DNA of 64,000 bases from Dyella lipolytica. GTDB lineage: Bacteria > Pseudomonadota > Gammaproteobacteria > Xanthomonadales > Rhodanobacteraceae. The notes beneath the pieces are model-generated. The model searched no databases. It was not told the origin of the DNA and saw only the letters and a list, made by a program, of their open reading frames with translations. The translations under genes were made by a program, and so were the position numbers. This document shows positions 41,984 through 50,834 of this stretch, piece after piece; positions within the stretch are counted from its first letter, which is position 1; each line of letters opens with the position of its first letter. The stretch spans positions 1,120,556-1,184,555 of the forward strand of contig NZ_BSNQ01000003.1 of the NCBI RefSeq assembly GCF_030160075.1. Direction: 5' to 3'.

Positions 41984-42607
41984 ATGATCGCCACGCATAA
42001 ATCTTCAGCAGTCGATGCGGTCGCGTATCTAATGATCGTTACCGTTATCGCTTTTGCCGGCGTCTGCGACGCCGCACAGTTCTGGCGCACGGATCTAAAT
42101 TGGATAGCGATACCGTTGAGCGCGTACCTCACAGGCCCCGGCGGCATATACGTGCGAGGCGTCTATTACTTGATGTCGGTTGCCCTACTCGGCTTCGCGT
42201 GGGCCGGTTACGCCGCCACGGCGTCCGCGCAGCGAAGTGGACTTGCGTCCGCACTGTTCGTCGCAGCTGGCCTAGCCCTGCCGGTGGTAGCTGTCACCGA
42301 ACTGTTCAGAGGCACGGCCTATCAAGACCTCGCTCACTTCATCCACCAGCTGACTGCCCCAGCGACCTTCCTATGGCTGAGCTTCGGCATGTTGGTGCTT
42401 TCGAGCCGCTGGCGACGCGATATGCGCATGAAAAAAGGCAGCCAGCCCGGCGTCGTGCTTGCCTGGCTGGCCACCCTTATTTTGTGGTTTCAGGTACTCG
42501 TGCCAGGCCTTCCCAACGGATTCTGGGAGAAGCTGGCTGTTGTGCTGATCCTGCTTTGGCTGGGCTGGGCGGCGCGCCATCTGCTGCGCACTGCCCAGCC
42601 GCCATAA
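41984..42607 (+). CDS. DUF998 family membrane protein
   Basis: 207 residues with about six hydrophobic helices (e.g. VAYLMIVTVIAFAGVCD, YYLMSVALLGFAWAGYAA, ALFVAAGLALPVVAVTELF, LAWLATLILWFQVLVPGLP). The pattern NWIAIPLSAYLTGPGGIYVRGVYYLMS fits DUF998. Function unknown; integral inner-membrane protein. Divergent from the his operon, and its stop is 8 bp from that of the convergent lyase gene. Confidence 0.72.
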   Translation: MIATHKSSAVDAVAYLMIVTVIAFAGVCDAAQFWRTDLNWIAIPLSAYLTGPGGIYVRGVYYLMSVALLGFAWAGYAATASAQRSGLASALFVAAGLALPVVAVTELFRGTAYQDLAHFIHQLTAPATFLWLSFGMLVLSSRWRRDMRMKKGSQPGVVLAWLATLILWFQVLVPGLPNGFWEKLAVVLILLWLGWAARHLLRTAQPP

Positions 42608-42615
42608 ACCGAGTC

Positions 42616-44511
42616 TCAGGTGCCGGCGAACACGCGCTGCTGAACGAGCTCGCACACGGTACTCACATCGCCATCCATCGCGCGGTCGCGATGCATGAAA
42701 CGAATCTTGCTGCGTAACGTATCGTGTGCCTTGCGAACTGCCGCGCCGGCATGGAAATCACCGACCTCAGCAAGCGCCGCCATGAGCTGCTTCACTTCGT
42801 CGACAAACTGCGCGTAATGCGGGCTGTCTTCACGCGGGGCATTGGCAACCTTGGAAGCCAGCGCCTGCCAGTCGCCGCGTGCGGCGAGTCGGCGTGCAGC
42901 GTTGAGCATTTCCTGACGGTAATCCAGTGCCTGGGCAGCGGTGTAAAGCTCCAGCGCCAGTACGTGGCTGAGATCCTCAGTCATCTCCAACACGTGGCGC
43001 GCTTCATTGGCGCCCATGGACACGTGATCCTCGGCATTGGCGCTAGTCGGCACCGAGTACACGCTGGCCGGATGCGCACGCGTAGCCAAGTCGTTGACCA
43101 ACGCTGCGGCGGTGTACTGCACGATCATGAAACCGGAATCGGTGCCGTCCTCGCTGCCGGTAAGGAAAGCGGGCAAGCCGTCACTGGTCGCAGGGTCGAC
43201 CAGTTTGTTGAGCCGGCGCTCGGAGATCGATGCCAGCACCGGAATCGCCGCTTTCACATAGCTCATCGCCAACGCCAACGGCATGCCGTGGAAGTGGCCG
43301 GCCGAGATCACCTGCTCCTCGATGTAAGCCGCATCGGTGTTATCGGGGAAGATCAGCGGATTGTCGGTCACCGCATTCAGTTCGATATCGATAACGCGAC
43401 AGGCCTGCGCCCACGCGTCACGCACCGCGCCGTGCACTTGCGGCATGCAACGCAAGCAATAGGCATCCTGCGGCTGATGTTTTTTGCCGCCCTTGAACGG
43501 CAGGAAGCGGTTGTAAAACGCTTCGCGACCGTGGCGCTGGTTGGCCGGCACCCAATCCCAGCTGATATCGAAACTGAGCGCCTGATTTTCAGGTGTGGAC
43601 CACGCCTCGGCGCTCCATTGCCGGAAGCGCGGCACCAGGTGGTAAGGAATGTCGACCAGGGTGGAGCCGGTGAGCAATTCGCGCACGTGTTCCGCTGCCT
43701 GTACTTGACCGGGATGCGGGCGCAGCGCATGCACTTCCGGGCGCATGGCGCCGCTGCGGCCGGCGAAAGCATCCAGCGTCATGGATGCGGCCAGGTCGGC
43801 GGTATCGAGCAGATATTCCAGCGTATCGAGCGCCAGCACGGCAGTGGCCAGCATCTGCGCCGTGCCGTTGTTGAGCGCCAGGCCCTCCTTGAAGGACAGG
43901 CGGATCGACTCGAGGCCGGCACGCTTCAGCGCTTCGGCACCAGGCAAGCGCTCGCCTTTGTAGAACGCTTCACCGCCGCCAAGCAGCACGATCGCCAAGT
44001 GCGACAACGGTGCCAGGTCACCGCTCGCGCCGACCGAACCTTTTTCCGGCACTACCGGAATCACATCGTGGTTGAGCATCGCGGTCAAAGCTTCCAGCGT
44101 AGCAACGCGAATGCCGGAGTGACCGCGCATCAGCGTATTGATGCGGATCACCAGCATCGCACGCACGACTTCGGCGGAGAACGGCTTACCCACGCACACT
44201 GCATGCGTGGTGATCAGGTTGTGCTGCAACTCTTCCAGCAAGGTACCTTCGGGCTTGTGCGGATTGCCGCCCGGCAGTTCGTCACGCAGACGGTAAGCAC
44301 CCAGCAACTTGTCGGCGTTACTGCCGAAGCCGGTGGTAACGCCGTAGGTGGGTTCGCCGCAGCTCACCTTCTCGGCCAGAAAATCCGCGGCACGCTGCAC
44401 GCGTGTCAGCTGTGCGGCATCGAGACGCACGCCGTAGCCATGGCGCGCCACGGAAATAAGTTGTTGACGGCTGAGGCTGGTGCCATTCAGCAGAATCGAG
44501 TTGGCGGTCAT
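42616..44511 (-). CDS. Aromatic amino acid ammonia-lyase, long histidine-ammonia-lyase type
   Basis: 631 residues with the MIO-forming Ala-Ser-Gly (162-164) in KGSVGASGDLAPLSHLA, TYGVTTGFGSNAD with the catalytic Tyr (56), and AYCLRCMPQVHGAV. The residue pair that sets substrate choice is T102-H103; histidine lyases have Ser-His, tyrosine lyases His-Leu and phenylalanine lyases Phe-Leu, so it is nearest HAL. It is about 120 residues longer than HutH (about 510), with extra sequence before QDAYCLRC (about 45-50 residues) and at the C-terminus. No hutU, hutI or hutG is adjacent. Histidine deamination is likely but unproven; a biosynthetic aromatic lyase is possible. Confidence 0.82.
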   Translation of the reverse strand: MTANSILLNGTSLSRQQLISVARHGYGVRLDAAQLTRVQRAADFLAEKVSCGEPTYGVTTGFGSNADKLLGAYRLRDELPGGNPHKPEGTLLEELQHNLITTHAVCVGKPFSAEVVRAMLVIRINTLMRGHSGIRVATLEALTAMLNHDVIPVVPEKGSVGASGDLAPLSHLAIVLLGGGEAFYKGERLPGAEALKRAGLESIRLSFKEGLALNNGTAQMLATAVLALDTLEYLLDTADLAASMTLDAFAGRSGAMRPEVHALRPHPGQVQAAEHVRELLTGSTLVDIPYHLVPRFRQWSAEAWSTPENQALSFDISWDWVPANQRHGREAFYNRFLPFKGGKKHQPQDAYCLRCMPQVHGAVRDAWAQACRVIDIELNAVTDNPLIFPDNTDAAYIEEQVISAGHFHGMPLALAMSYVKAAIPVLASISERRLNKLVDPATSDGLPAFLTGSEDGTDSGFMIVQYTAAALVNDLATRAHPASVYSVPTSANAEDHVSMGANEARHVLEMTEDLSHVLALELYTAAQALDYRQEMLNAARRLAARGDWQALASKVANAPREDSPHYAQFVDEVKQLMAALAEVGDFHAGAAVRKAHDTLRSKIRFMHRDRAMDGDVSTVCELVQQRVFAGT

Positions 44512-44611
44512 GCGTACTCCGCGCCCTTACGGGCCAGTCTTGTTATCGATCGCGCTGCCGGTGGGGAGCCGTCAACGCGTACCACGAATCGTTATGGGTG
44601 CAACCGTTGCT

Positions 44612-45985
44612 TCAGCCGATGATCTCGGCCTGGGCAAGCTCGACGCGCAAGGTCTTGATCAGCTCGCTGCGCGCAACTTCAAACTGATCCTCGCGACGCA
44701 GATCCTTCACCGTCACCACGCCTTTGGCCAACTCGTCTTCGCCCAGCACAATCACGAAGCGAATCCCGGCGCGGTCGGCATACTTGAATTGCTTGCCTAG
44801 CTTGCCGCCTTCCAGCACCACTTCGGTGGCAATGCCCGCGCTGCGCAGTTCACCGGCCAGCGCGAGATAAGCCGGCAGCTGCGTCGTATCCATCTGCGTA
44901 ATAAGCACGTCCACCGTGCTATGTGCCGTTTTGATCAAACCGGCATCGCGCAACTGCCAGTAAAGGCGCGTCAGACCGATGGAAATGCCCACGCCCGGCA
45001 GATGCGACTTGGTGTATTGGCCGGCGAGATTCTCGTAACGGCCGCCCGAGCAGATCGAGCCGATCTGCGGATGGTCGTTGAGCGTGGTCTCGTAAACCGT
45101 GCCGGTGTAGTAATCCAACCCGCGCGCGATGGAAAGATTTAGGACGTAGTGAGTTTCCGGCACGCCGAACGCATGGATGAGGCGCAGCACTTCTTTCAGC
45201 TCGACACGCCCCTGCTCCATCGCCTCCGGCCCGGGGCCGAGTGCGTCGAGTTTGTCCAGCGCGTCCTGCAGCGAGGTAGAGCGTACCTGCACGAAATCGA
45301 GAATCTTCTGCGCAGCCTGCGCGCTGAGGCCGAAGCCTTCGCCGATCAGCGTCTCGCGCACGTAATCGGCGCCGCGCTTGTCCAGCTTGTCCACCTCGCG
45401 CAGTACCAGCGTCTGCTGCTCCGGATCGGTCACGCCCAGGCTCTCGAAGTAACCACGCATCAACTTGCGGTTGTTGAGCTGAATGGTGAACGCGCCGATA
45501 TCCAGCTCGCGGAACACACTGTAGATCACCGCCGGCAATTCGGCATCGTAACGGATCGACAGGCTGTCCTTGCCGATCACGTCGATGTCGCATTGATAGA
45601 ACTCGCGGAAACGCCCACGCTGCGCGCGCTCGCCACGGTAGACGCGCTGCATCTGGTAGCGGCGGAAGGGGAAGCTGAGATCGTGTTCGTGCTCGGCCAC
45701 GTAGCGGGCCAGCGGCACGGTAAGGTCGAAACGCAGGGCCAGCTCGGGCTTCTCGCCCTGCTCCAGCGCGCCGGTCGACTGCACGAAATACACCTGGCGC
45801 TCGGTCTCGCCACCGGTCTTCGTCAGCAGCACGTCCGAATATTCCATCACCGGCGTTTCAACCGGCAGGAAACCGAAGCGTTCGTAATTGCGACGGATCA
45901 CGTCGAGCATGCGCTGGAAAGCAATCTGGTCGAGCGGCAGCAGCTCGAGCACGCCGGGCATGGTACGGGCCGGGGTAAGCGCCAT
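44612..45985 (-). CDS. hisS: Histidyl-tRNA synthetase
   Basis: Class II aminoacyl-tRNA synthetase, 457 residues. Motif 2 lies in [32 protein letters not shown], with histidine-binding loops [19 protein letters not shown] and [16 protein letters not shown]-terminal anticodon-binding domain follows ([17 protein letters not shown] onward). The ATG at 45985 has GAGGA upstream; the frame to 46003 is less supported. Monocistronic on the minus strand. Confidence 0.97.
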   Translation of the reverse strand: MALTPARTMPGVLELLPLDQIAFQRMLDVIRRNYERFGFLPVETPVMEYSDVLLTKTGGETERQVYFVQSTGALEQGEKPELALRFDLTVPLARYVAEHEHDLSFPFRRYQMQRVYRGERAQRGRFREFYQCDIDVIGKDSLSIRYDAELPAVIYSVFRELDIGAFTIQLNNRKLMRGYFESLGVTDPEQQTLVLREVDKLDKRGADYVRETLIGEGFGLSAQAAQKILDFVQVRSTSLQDALDKLDALGPGPEAMEQGRVELKEVLRLIHAFGVPETHYVLNLSIARGLDYYTGTVYETTLNDHPQIGSICSGGRYENLAGQYTKSHLPGVGISIGLTRLYWQLRDAGLIKTAHSTVDVLITQMDTTQLPAYLALAGELRSAGIATEVVLEGGKLGKQFKYADRAGIRFVIVLGEDELAKGVVTVKDLRREDQFEVARSELIKTLRVELAQAEIIG

Positions 45986-46146
45986 GGAATCCTCTGCTAA
46001 CATTAGAAAAAGTCGTGCGACGGCAGCCGCATAGCGTAACAGATGGACCCGCTTGCCCTACTCCTAACCAGGCCCCGATTTCCCCGCTTAGCAGCCCCGG
46101 GCCTGTTGCCAAGGCCATTCAGGCCCGATAAGATACGCGGCTCCCG

Positions 46147-46223
46147 CGGGGTGTAGCTCAGCCTGGTAGAGCGCTACGTTCGGGACGTAGAAGTCGCATG
46201 TTCGAATCATGTCACCCCGACCA
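46147..46223 (+). tRNA. tRNA-Pro (CGG)
   Basis: 77 nt. Acceptor CGGGGTG pairs with CACCCCG; D-arm AGCTCAGCCTGGTAGAGCG; anticodon loop with CGG at 46181-46183; T-loop TTCGAAT; encoded ACCA end. It matches bacterial tRNA-Pro(CGG) (E. coli proK) closely in the loops. A Rho-independent terminator follows 10 nt later. Confidence 0.97.
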
Positions 46224-46233
46224 ATGTTTTCCG

Positions 46234-46260
46234 AAAAAGCCGGCCCTGCGCCGGCTTTTT
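46234..46260 (+). terminator. Terminator after tRNA-Pro
   Basis: 10-bp stem (46234-46243 with 46251-46260, loop CCCTGCG) with A-run and T-run, able to end transcription in both directions. It closes the tRNA transcript. Confidence 0.88.
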
Positions 46261-46328
46261 GTTTTGGAAGTGGTTGACGGGCACGGCCGTCGGGGGCGTT
46301 GAGCCACGTAGCTTTCGAGATAGCCCGA

Positions 46329-46928
46329 TCAAGGCGTCACAGTGTCGATGCTTTCGACATATACCAACTCGCACGCACCGTCTCCGGTGTCCTCGCGCGT
46401 CATCGACGTATGCCAATGCCAACCATTCGGTCGGCTGGCATCGACCAGAAAACCCGTCAGGTGCACCAGTTGTCCCGTACGTACCCGCTCCAGCGATCGA
46501 CGGACCGTGTCGTCGGACGGAATCATGTGCATGTTGGCGCTGGAAACTTCGATTTCGCGCCGCGGAATCGGGAATTCGTCGACATGCCAATAGTAGAAGC
46601 GATTGGATTGGCTGATGCTGATCTTTGCCAACACGGCGCTGTCGGACATGCGACCCCAGCCCAGTGCGAGATCTTCCGGAGCAAGCGAAGCTCCTGCATC
46701 GTAGCGATAGTCTTCATGTGACAGAACGCGGGCAGTCAACTCGAAACGGGCGCGAGTAGTCAGTGTGATGTCGCCTCGTTGGAGCTGCGCGCCATTATCG
46801 AGATCCACCTGCAACGGTGCATCGGGCGCGAGTATCCCTGGTGCCTGCACGATGGGTCGTTGCCGCCACCAATGCAGTGCGCCCCAGCCAGACAGCAGGA
46901 AGAGCAATACAAGAATCCACCGCTGCAT
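46329..46928 (-). CDS. Conserved-looking hypothetical protein, N-terminal anchor
   Basis: 199 residues. The N-terminal hydrophobic segment (WILVLLFLLSGWGALHWW) acts as signal or anchor, then a soluble domain with GDITLTTRARFELTARVLSHEDYRYDAGASLAPEDLALGWGRMSD and FYYWHVDEFPIPRREIEVSSANMHMIPSDD. I recognise the pattern as recurring in Xanthomonadales hypothetical proteins but cannot assign a family or function. Trp/His-rich segments in the second half could bind a ligand. Monocistronic. Confidence 0.72.
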   Translation of the reverse strand: MQRWILVLLFLLSGWGALHWWRQRPIVQAPGILAPDAPLQVDLDNGAQLQRGDITLTTRARFELTARVLSHEDYRYDAGASLAPEDLALGWGRMSDSAVLAKISISQSNRFYYWHVDEFPIPRREIEVSSANMHMIPSDDTVRRSLERVRTGQLVHLTGFLVDASRPNGWHWHTSMTREDTGDGACELVYVESIDTVTP

Positions 46929-47089
46929 GAGTTTTCAGTGCCTCGTTAGCTTCAACGATTAAAACGAGCTGGATTGCATTGCTGCGCGATCCATCCGGAG
47001 TGTCCGCGCGCCTTCCATAGTTTAGCTGCGCGAAAGCCGGCCCGATCTCTTCGCCGAATTTCAGCCCCAATAGTCATGTGTGAGTTGAA

Positions 47090-47114
47090 AAAGCGCCGTA
47101 ATGGCGCTTTTTCT
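47090..47114 (-). terminator. Bidirectional terminator downstream of the YCII gene
   Basis: Perfect 10-bp stem (47090-47099 with 47105-47114, loop GTAAT) with A-run on one side and T-run on the other. Probably ends the minus-strand YCII/GNAT cluster. Confidence 0.8.
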
Positions 47115-47130
47115 TTCCGCGTGTCGGGAT

Positions 47131-47160
47131 GGCCGCTAAGGGTCGGAAGCGGACGTTCAG
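47131..47160. repeat. GTCCGCT hairpin repeat, copy R1
   Basis: Member of a three-copy family in this window with core GGTCNNAAGCGGAC. In this copy GGCCGCT and AGCGGAC can pair across a 10-nt loop. It lies about 40 bp after the YCII stop. Confidence 0.75.
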
Positions 47161-47201
47161 CGTTTGACGTGAGAGGCCTGGTCCGGTTTAGGCTGCAACG
47201 G

Positions 47202-47615
47202 CTATGCGAGTCTTTCTCTATCGCTGAAATTGTCAGGCATTTCACTGCTCAACTTAAATGCGCTGGCCCGCTCCGTTTCAATCGGTCGAACCTCGTATAG
47301 CAAACCGCAGGCTAGGCAAGGATTCTGCGCCGCAAGTGCCGCAGCTTCGGCCAGGCTGCCAGCTAAGAAGAACCAGTAGCCGCCCACAACCTCTTTGCCT
47401 TCGGCAAAGGGGCCATCAATCACGCCGAGTCTCGAGACAACTTTTGCCTCTCTTGCGAGCCGCTGTCCCGTTTTCATCACCCCTTCGCTGACGAGTCGAT
47501 CATGCCAGATGTAGAAGTCGTCGATCGCCCTCTGTATTTCCTCGGGCGATCTGTCTTTGTCCCACTGTCCGCGAGAGATGACTAGGTACTCCGATAGCGA
47601 GGTCGTGTCGGTCAT
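47202..47615 (-). CDS. YCII-related (DGPF) domain protein
   Basis: 137 residues of the YCII/DGPF family: EYLVISRGQWDKDRSPEEIQR and the hallmark VIDGPFAEGKEVVGGYWFF. YCII domains have a ferredoxin-like fold and often accompany ECF sigma factors; none is here. The C-terminal part is less conserved. Followed by hairpin repeat R1 and a terminator; the gene upstream on the strand ends in repeat R2. Confidence 0.85.
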   Translation of the reverse strand: MTDTTSLSEYLVISRGQWDKDRSPEEIQRAIDDFYIWHDRLVSEGVMKTGQRLAREAKVVSRLGVIDGPFAEGKEVVGGYWFFLAGSLAEAAALAAQNPCLACGLLYEVRPIETERASAFKLSSEMPDNFSDRERLA

Positions 47616-47803
47616 GGATTCTCCCGATGGTGCCAGTCTTCCTCTTCAAGGTTCCGGGGGCCAATCGGCCCCGCATTGGAACGACGAATGGGGTTGTCGG
47701 GAATCGACATTGTCCCGCGAATTTTTCCGACGGTTGGGGCGCAAGGCGCCGGCGCTGATTTCGTAAGGCCGTTTTCGCCTGAACGGGGCGCACCCGACAA
47801 ATG

Positions 47804-47832
47804 TCGGCTCTGGGTCGAAAGCGGACGCTAAG
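47804..47832. repeat. GTCCGCT hairpin repeat, copy R2
   Basis: CTGGGTCGAAAGCGGACGC with flanks. It includes the TAG stop of the unknown gene (47828-47830) and partly overlaps a 6-bp palindrome CCGACAAATGTCGG (47794-47807). Confidence 0.75.
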
Positions 47833-48277
47833 TCTGGTTGTCCGATAAGTGAACCGGACCACGCTCCTCCGACCATGCGCGCCGAACCTCGTCATAAGAG
47901 CCAGTCTCAAAATAGATCTTGGTGAGCTTTAGCACCACATCGATCTCGGCGATTATGTTTCTGCGCTTGCAGAAATAGCCCTGGTCACTTTGCCAGAGGC
48001 GAACGCCCTCATCGCTTCCATTTGGGTCATCGAGCCGCCATCCATTCATCTCGGACAGCGCAAAACCAGAAGCGGTACCACCGACAATATTGAACGACGC
48101 CTCGTCTTCGAAGCAGGTATCCACGTCCTCCCAGCTCAACTGAACAACGGGATATTCGTTATCGTCCATCCGCTGGATCGCAGCGGAAACATCTTCCCAG
48201 CCAGGCGATCGAATCTCCACGCAACGATAAGGTTCCTGGGGCGGATAGTGAACGATGGTCAGATGGCGTGCTGTCAT
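47828..48277 (-). CDS. Hypothetical protein between repeats
   Basis: 149 residues from ATG 48277. Acidic, no signal peptide or membrane helix. The start MTARHLTIVHYPPQEPYRCVEI and the segment FNIVGGTASGFALSEMNGW followed by GVRLWQSDQGYFCKRRNI give a small soluble alpha/beta protein. The style resembles immunity or DUF proteins found in polymorphic-toxin clusters, but no family can be assigned and no toxin is adjacent. Its stop lies inside repeat R2 and its upstream neighbour ends in R3. Confidence 0.7.
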   Translation of the reverse strand: MTARHLTIVHYPPQEPYRCVEIRSPGWEDVSAAIQRMDDNEYPVVQLSWEDVDTCFEDEASFNIVGGTASGFALSEMNGWRLDDPNGSDEGVRLWQSDQGYFCKRRNIIAEIDVVLKLTKIYFETGSYDEVRRAWSEERGPVHLSDNQT

Positions 48278-48342
48278 GTTGTCACGTCCCAATCGAGGCT
48301 TGATACCTTGCAATGATTCTCCAAATGCAAGCGTCTTGAAAA

Positions 48343-48373
48343 GGTCCGCTACGGGTCAAAAGCGGACACTAAC
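48343..48373. repeat. GTCCGCT hairpin repeat, copy R3
   Basis: Perfect 7-bp stem GTCCGCT (48344-48350) with AGCGGAC (48361-48367), 10-nt loop. It includes the TAG stop of the GNAT gene (48369-48371), at the same place in the repeat as in R2. Confidence 0.8.
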
Positions 48374-48869
48374 CGCAAGTAGATAGGGTCATTTCGATCT
48401 CAAAGATATCGGGCGTATGTGGATACGGCGCTGTCTTGCCCGTCCGAACAAATCCATTGCGCTCGTAAAAAGAAATGCCGGAGGCATTGAGGCTCGTCAC
48501 GAGCAGGCGGAGCGTCTGTATGCCTCGCTCTTGGGCCCAATGGCGAATGGCCTTCAATAGGTCCGACCCGACCCCACGCCGACGGGCGATCGGTGCCACC
48601 CACATTGAAATCACGTCGCCCACGGTGGGGTCTTTATTGTCGCGAAAGCATACAACGAGGCCAAAGGCTTCTTCGTCTTCAAGTGCGAAGAAGCCAACGC
48701 GATCTTCTCCGTCGAGGGAACTCGCGCGAGTTAACCACTCCTTATCGGAAAACGATACTTCGCGCTCATAAGTACTTCCAAATGAGAGGGGATCCTGCTT
48801 TAAAGCGGCTAGCCGAATGGCTTTATATGTTTGAGCCGACTGCGCTTCGATACGAACCAACTTAATCAA
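48369..48869 (-). CDS. GNAT-family N-acetyltransferase
   Basis: 166 residues with the acetyl-CoA motif VAPIARRRGVGSDLLKAIRHWAQERG and the C-terminal NASGISFYERNGFVRTGKT typical of GNAT acetyltransferases. Substrate unknown. A TTG start at 48869 is chosen because GGAGGT lies 7-8 nt upstream (minus strand) and the reading begins IKLVRIEAQSAQ; the longer frame to 48980 has no site. Its stop sits in repeat R3. First of three minus-strand small genes. Confidence 0.88.
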   Translation of the reverse strand: MIKLVRIEAQSAQTYKAIRLAALKQDPLSFGSTYEREVSFSDKEWLTRASSLDGEDRVGFFALEDEEAFGLVVCFRDNKDPTVGDVISMWVAPIARRRGVGSDLLKAIRHWAQERGIQTLRLLVTSLNASGISFYERNGFVRTGKTAPYPHTPDIFEIEMTLSTCG

Positions 48870-49081
48870 GTTTGTTACCTCCGAACGAGAGGCCGCGCCC
48901 CTTCCAGCTTCCATACAAGCCATTGTGGAGTCTAGACATCCCTCCATCATCCGGCGAGTCGTGCCACTCATTGCTGTCACATATTGTCAGCAATGGCGAC
49001 AGCGAGATGGTCCGCATAGTAGGTTTCATCGGGGTCTGCAGGCATCATGGTGTCGACTATCCTCTCGCCACGGCTGCGCTC

Positions 49082-49966
49082 ATGTCATCACGTACCACCG
49101 TCGCTTCGACCGCGCTTGCGATCGGTGCACTGTTGATCAGCATGGTCTCGTATCAATGTGGCGCGTCGCTGGCCAAGCATCTGTTTCCGCAGGTCGGTGC
49201 ACAGGGCGCCACTGCCTATCGACTAGGACTCAGCGCGCTGATCCTGCTGCTGTGGCGGCGGCCATGGCGTCGGTCCGCCAGTCAGCGCGACTGGCGCGCG
49301 CTATGGGGCTATGGCCTCTCGATGGGCGCGATGAACCTGGTGTTCTATATGTCGTTGCGCACGATCCCGTTGGGCATCGCAGTAGCGTTGGAATTTACCG
49401 GGCCTCTAGCGCTGGCGCTATTTGGCTCGCGCCGGTTGCTCGACTTCGTCTGGATCGCGCTGGTAGTGGCCGGGCTGGCTCTGTTGCTGCCGCTACGTGC
49501 GCAGATGCAAGCGCTCGATCCGGTTGGCGTGATGTACGCGCTGGCCGCCGGCGTTGGCTGGGCTTTGTACATCGTGCTGGGGAAGAAAGCGGGAGCGACC
49601 CATGGCGCGGACGCCGTGATGCTGGGCACGTCGATCGGTGCCTTAGTGGCCATCCCGTTCGGTGTCGCGCATGCCGGCAGCGCATTGCTGTCGCCGACGC
49701 TATTGCCGTATGCGCTGGGCGTGGCAGTGCTCAGCTCGGCGTTGCCGTATTCTCTGGAAATGGTCGCGCTGACGCTGTTGCCGGCGCGTACGTTCAGCAC
49801 CTTGTTGAGCCTGGAGCCTGCCATCGCGGCGGTGGCTGGCGTGGCGTTGCTGGGCGAACGGCTCAGCCTGCTCCAGTGGCTGGCCATCGTGGCGATCATC
49901 GTGGCAGCGGCCGGTACTGCGTTGAGCGTGCAGCGACCCACGCTGACGGAGCCGCTGGTGAACTAG
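49082..49966 (+). CDS. EamA-family exporter, RhtA-like
   Basis: 294 residues forming about ten transmembrane helices in two EamA repeats. YGLSMGAMNLVFYMSLRTIPLGIAVALEFTGPLALALFGSRR is close to RhtA, the threonine/homoserine exporter, and the second repeat has LPYSLEMVALTLLPARTFSTLLSLEPAIAA. The DMT-superfamily fold is certain; the exported substrate is inferred. ATG 49082 is used; the frame extends upstream toward the GNAT start without support. Confidence 0.88.
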   Translation: MSSRTTVASTALAIGALLISMVSYQCGASLAKHLFPQVGAQGATAYRLGLSALILLLWRRPWRRSASQRDWRALWGYGLSMGAMNLVFYMSLRTIPLGIAVALEFTGPLALALFGSRRLLDFVWIALVVAGLALLLPLRAQMQALDPVGVMYALAAGVGWALYIVLGKKAGATHGADAVMLGTSIGALVAIPFGVAHAGSALLSPTLLPYALGVAVLSSALPYSLEMVALTLLPARTFSTLLSLEPAIAAVAGVALLGERLSLLQWLAIVAIIVAAAGTALSVQRPTLTEPLVN

Positions 49967-50086
49967 GAGACGTTCACAACGCGATGCAGCAATGACGTGC
50001 AGTCCGTGCTGTGTATCTTCGAGAATATCTGCGTGCACGCCGACTCCCGCGTTCCACCTGCACTCGCTGCCGCTTACTGCGTTTTG

Positions 50087-50728
50087 TCAGTAATCACGAA
50101 TATCCAGCGCAATAAAGCAACGCGCGCTGTATCCCTTCTCCGCTGACGGCCAAGTCAACTGGCCCAGCAGGCGATCACCACCCGGCCATGGCTGGTTATC
50201 CAGCAGCGCTTCGGCAATTACCGAGCCGTCATCGGCGCGGCGATAGAACAGGCGGATCCAGTGCAATTCGCCACTCAATGATTCGTTGCGCAGGGCATCG
50301 TGCAAGCCCGACAACAATCCTTCGGGCGCAACCACATCATCACGACTGAACGCTAGCGGGCCGACGAATACATCCCAGCTTCGCACGCCCAGATCCCAGC
50401 TTTGCAATTGAATGCGTCGATCATCGGTGACATACCAACATGCGGCCAACAGCACGTACAAGACATTGCGTTCGAACGCGCTCAGCGCATCGCGCGCTCC
50501 GGCGTCACCGCGCCCATTGCCGGCGAAGCTTTCCTCGATGTGACGCTCTTCGCTGATCACCACATCCACATCCAGCCGGCCCGGCGCACCTTCTTCGCCC
50601 TCATGCCAACTGGCGCGCACGGCAGGAAAATCGCCATCCGTTACCAGCCACTCTTCATCCAATTCCAGCTCCACGTCGTGGCGCTCGAACAGGCGAATTA
50701 GGTCAGTTTGCAGGGCGTTGTCGTTCAT
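50087..50728 (-). CDS. DUF6348-like protein
   Basis: 213 residues, cytosolic. Pattern VELELDEEWLVTDGDFPAVRASWHEGEEGAPGRLDVDVVISEERHIEESFAG followed by QLQSWDLGVRSWDVFVGPLAFSR and LLGQLTWPSAEKGYSARCFIALDIR. I associate this with the uncharacterised DUF6348 family, with moderate certainty. No catalytic motif is obvious. ATG 50728 (MNDNALQTDL) is used rather than the long frame to 50959. Confidence 0.7.
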   Translation of the reverse strand: MNDNALQTDLIRLFERHDVELELDEEWLVTDGDFPAVRASWHEGEEGAPGRLDVDVVISEERHIEESFAGNGRGDAGARDALSAFERNVLYVLLAACWYVTDDRRIQLQSWDLGVRSWDVFVGPLAFSRDDVVAPEGLLSGLHDALRNESLSGELHWIRLFYRRADDGSVIAEALLDNQPWPGGDRLLGQLTWPSAEKGYSARCFIALDIRDY

Positions 50729-50834
50729 CGGAAAACTCCAGGGCGGTAAGCCGCGATAACCTCTCATAAATGCGTGGCCTTTCACAGCCTGCCTGCTGGA
50801 ATTGAGTCGGCCACTTTTGAAGGTTCTTACCCGC

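Noticed and set aside
47131-48373. Integron attC sites
   Set aside because: The hairpin repeats lack RYYYAAC/GTTRRRY core sites and no integrase is present, so they were called a separate repeat family.
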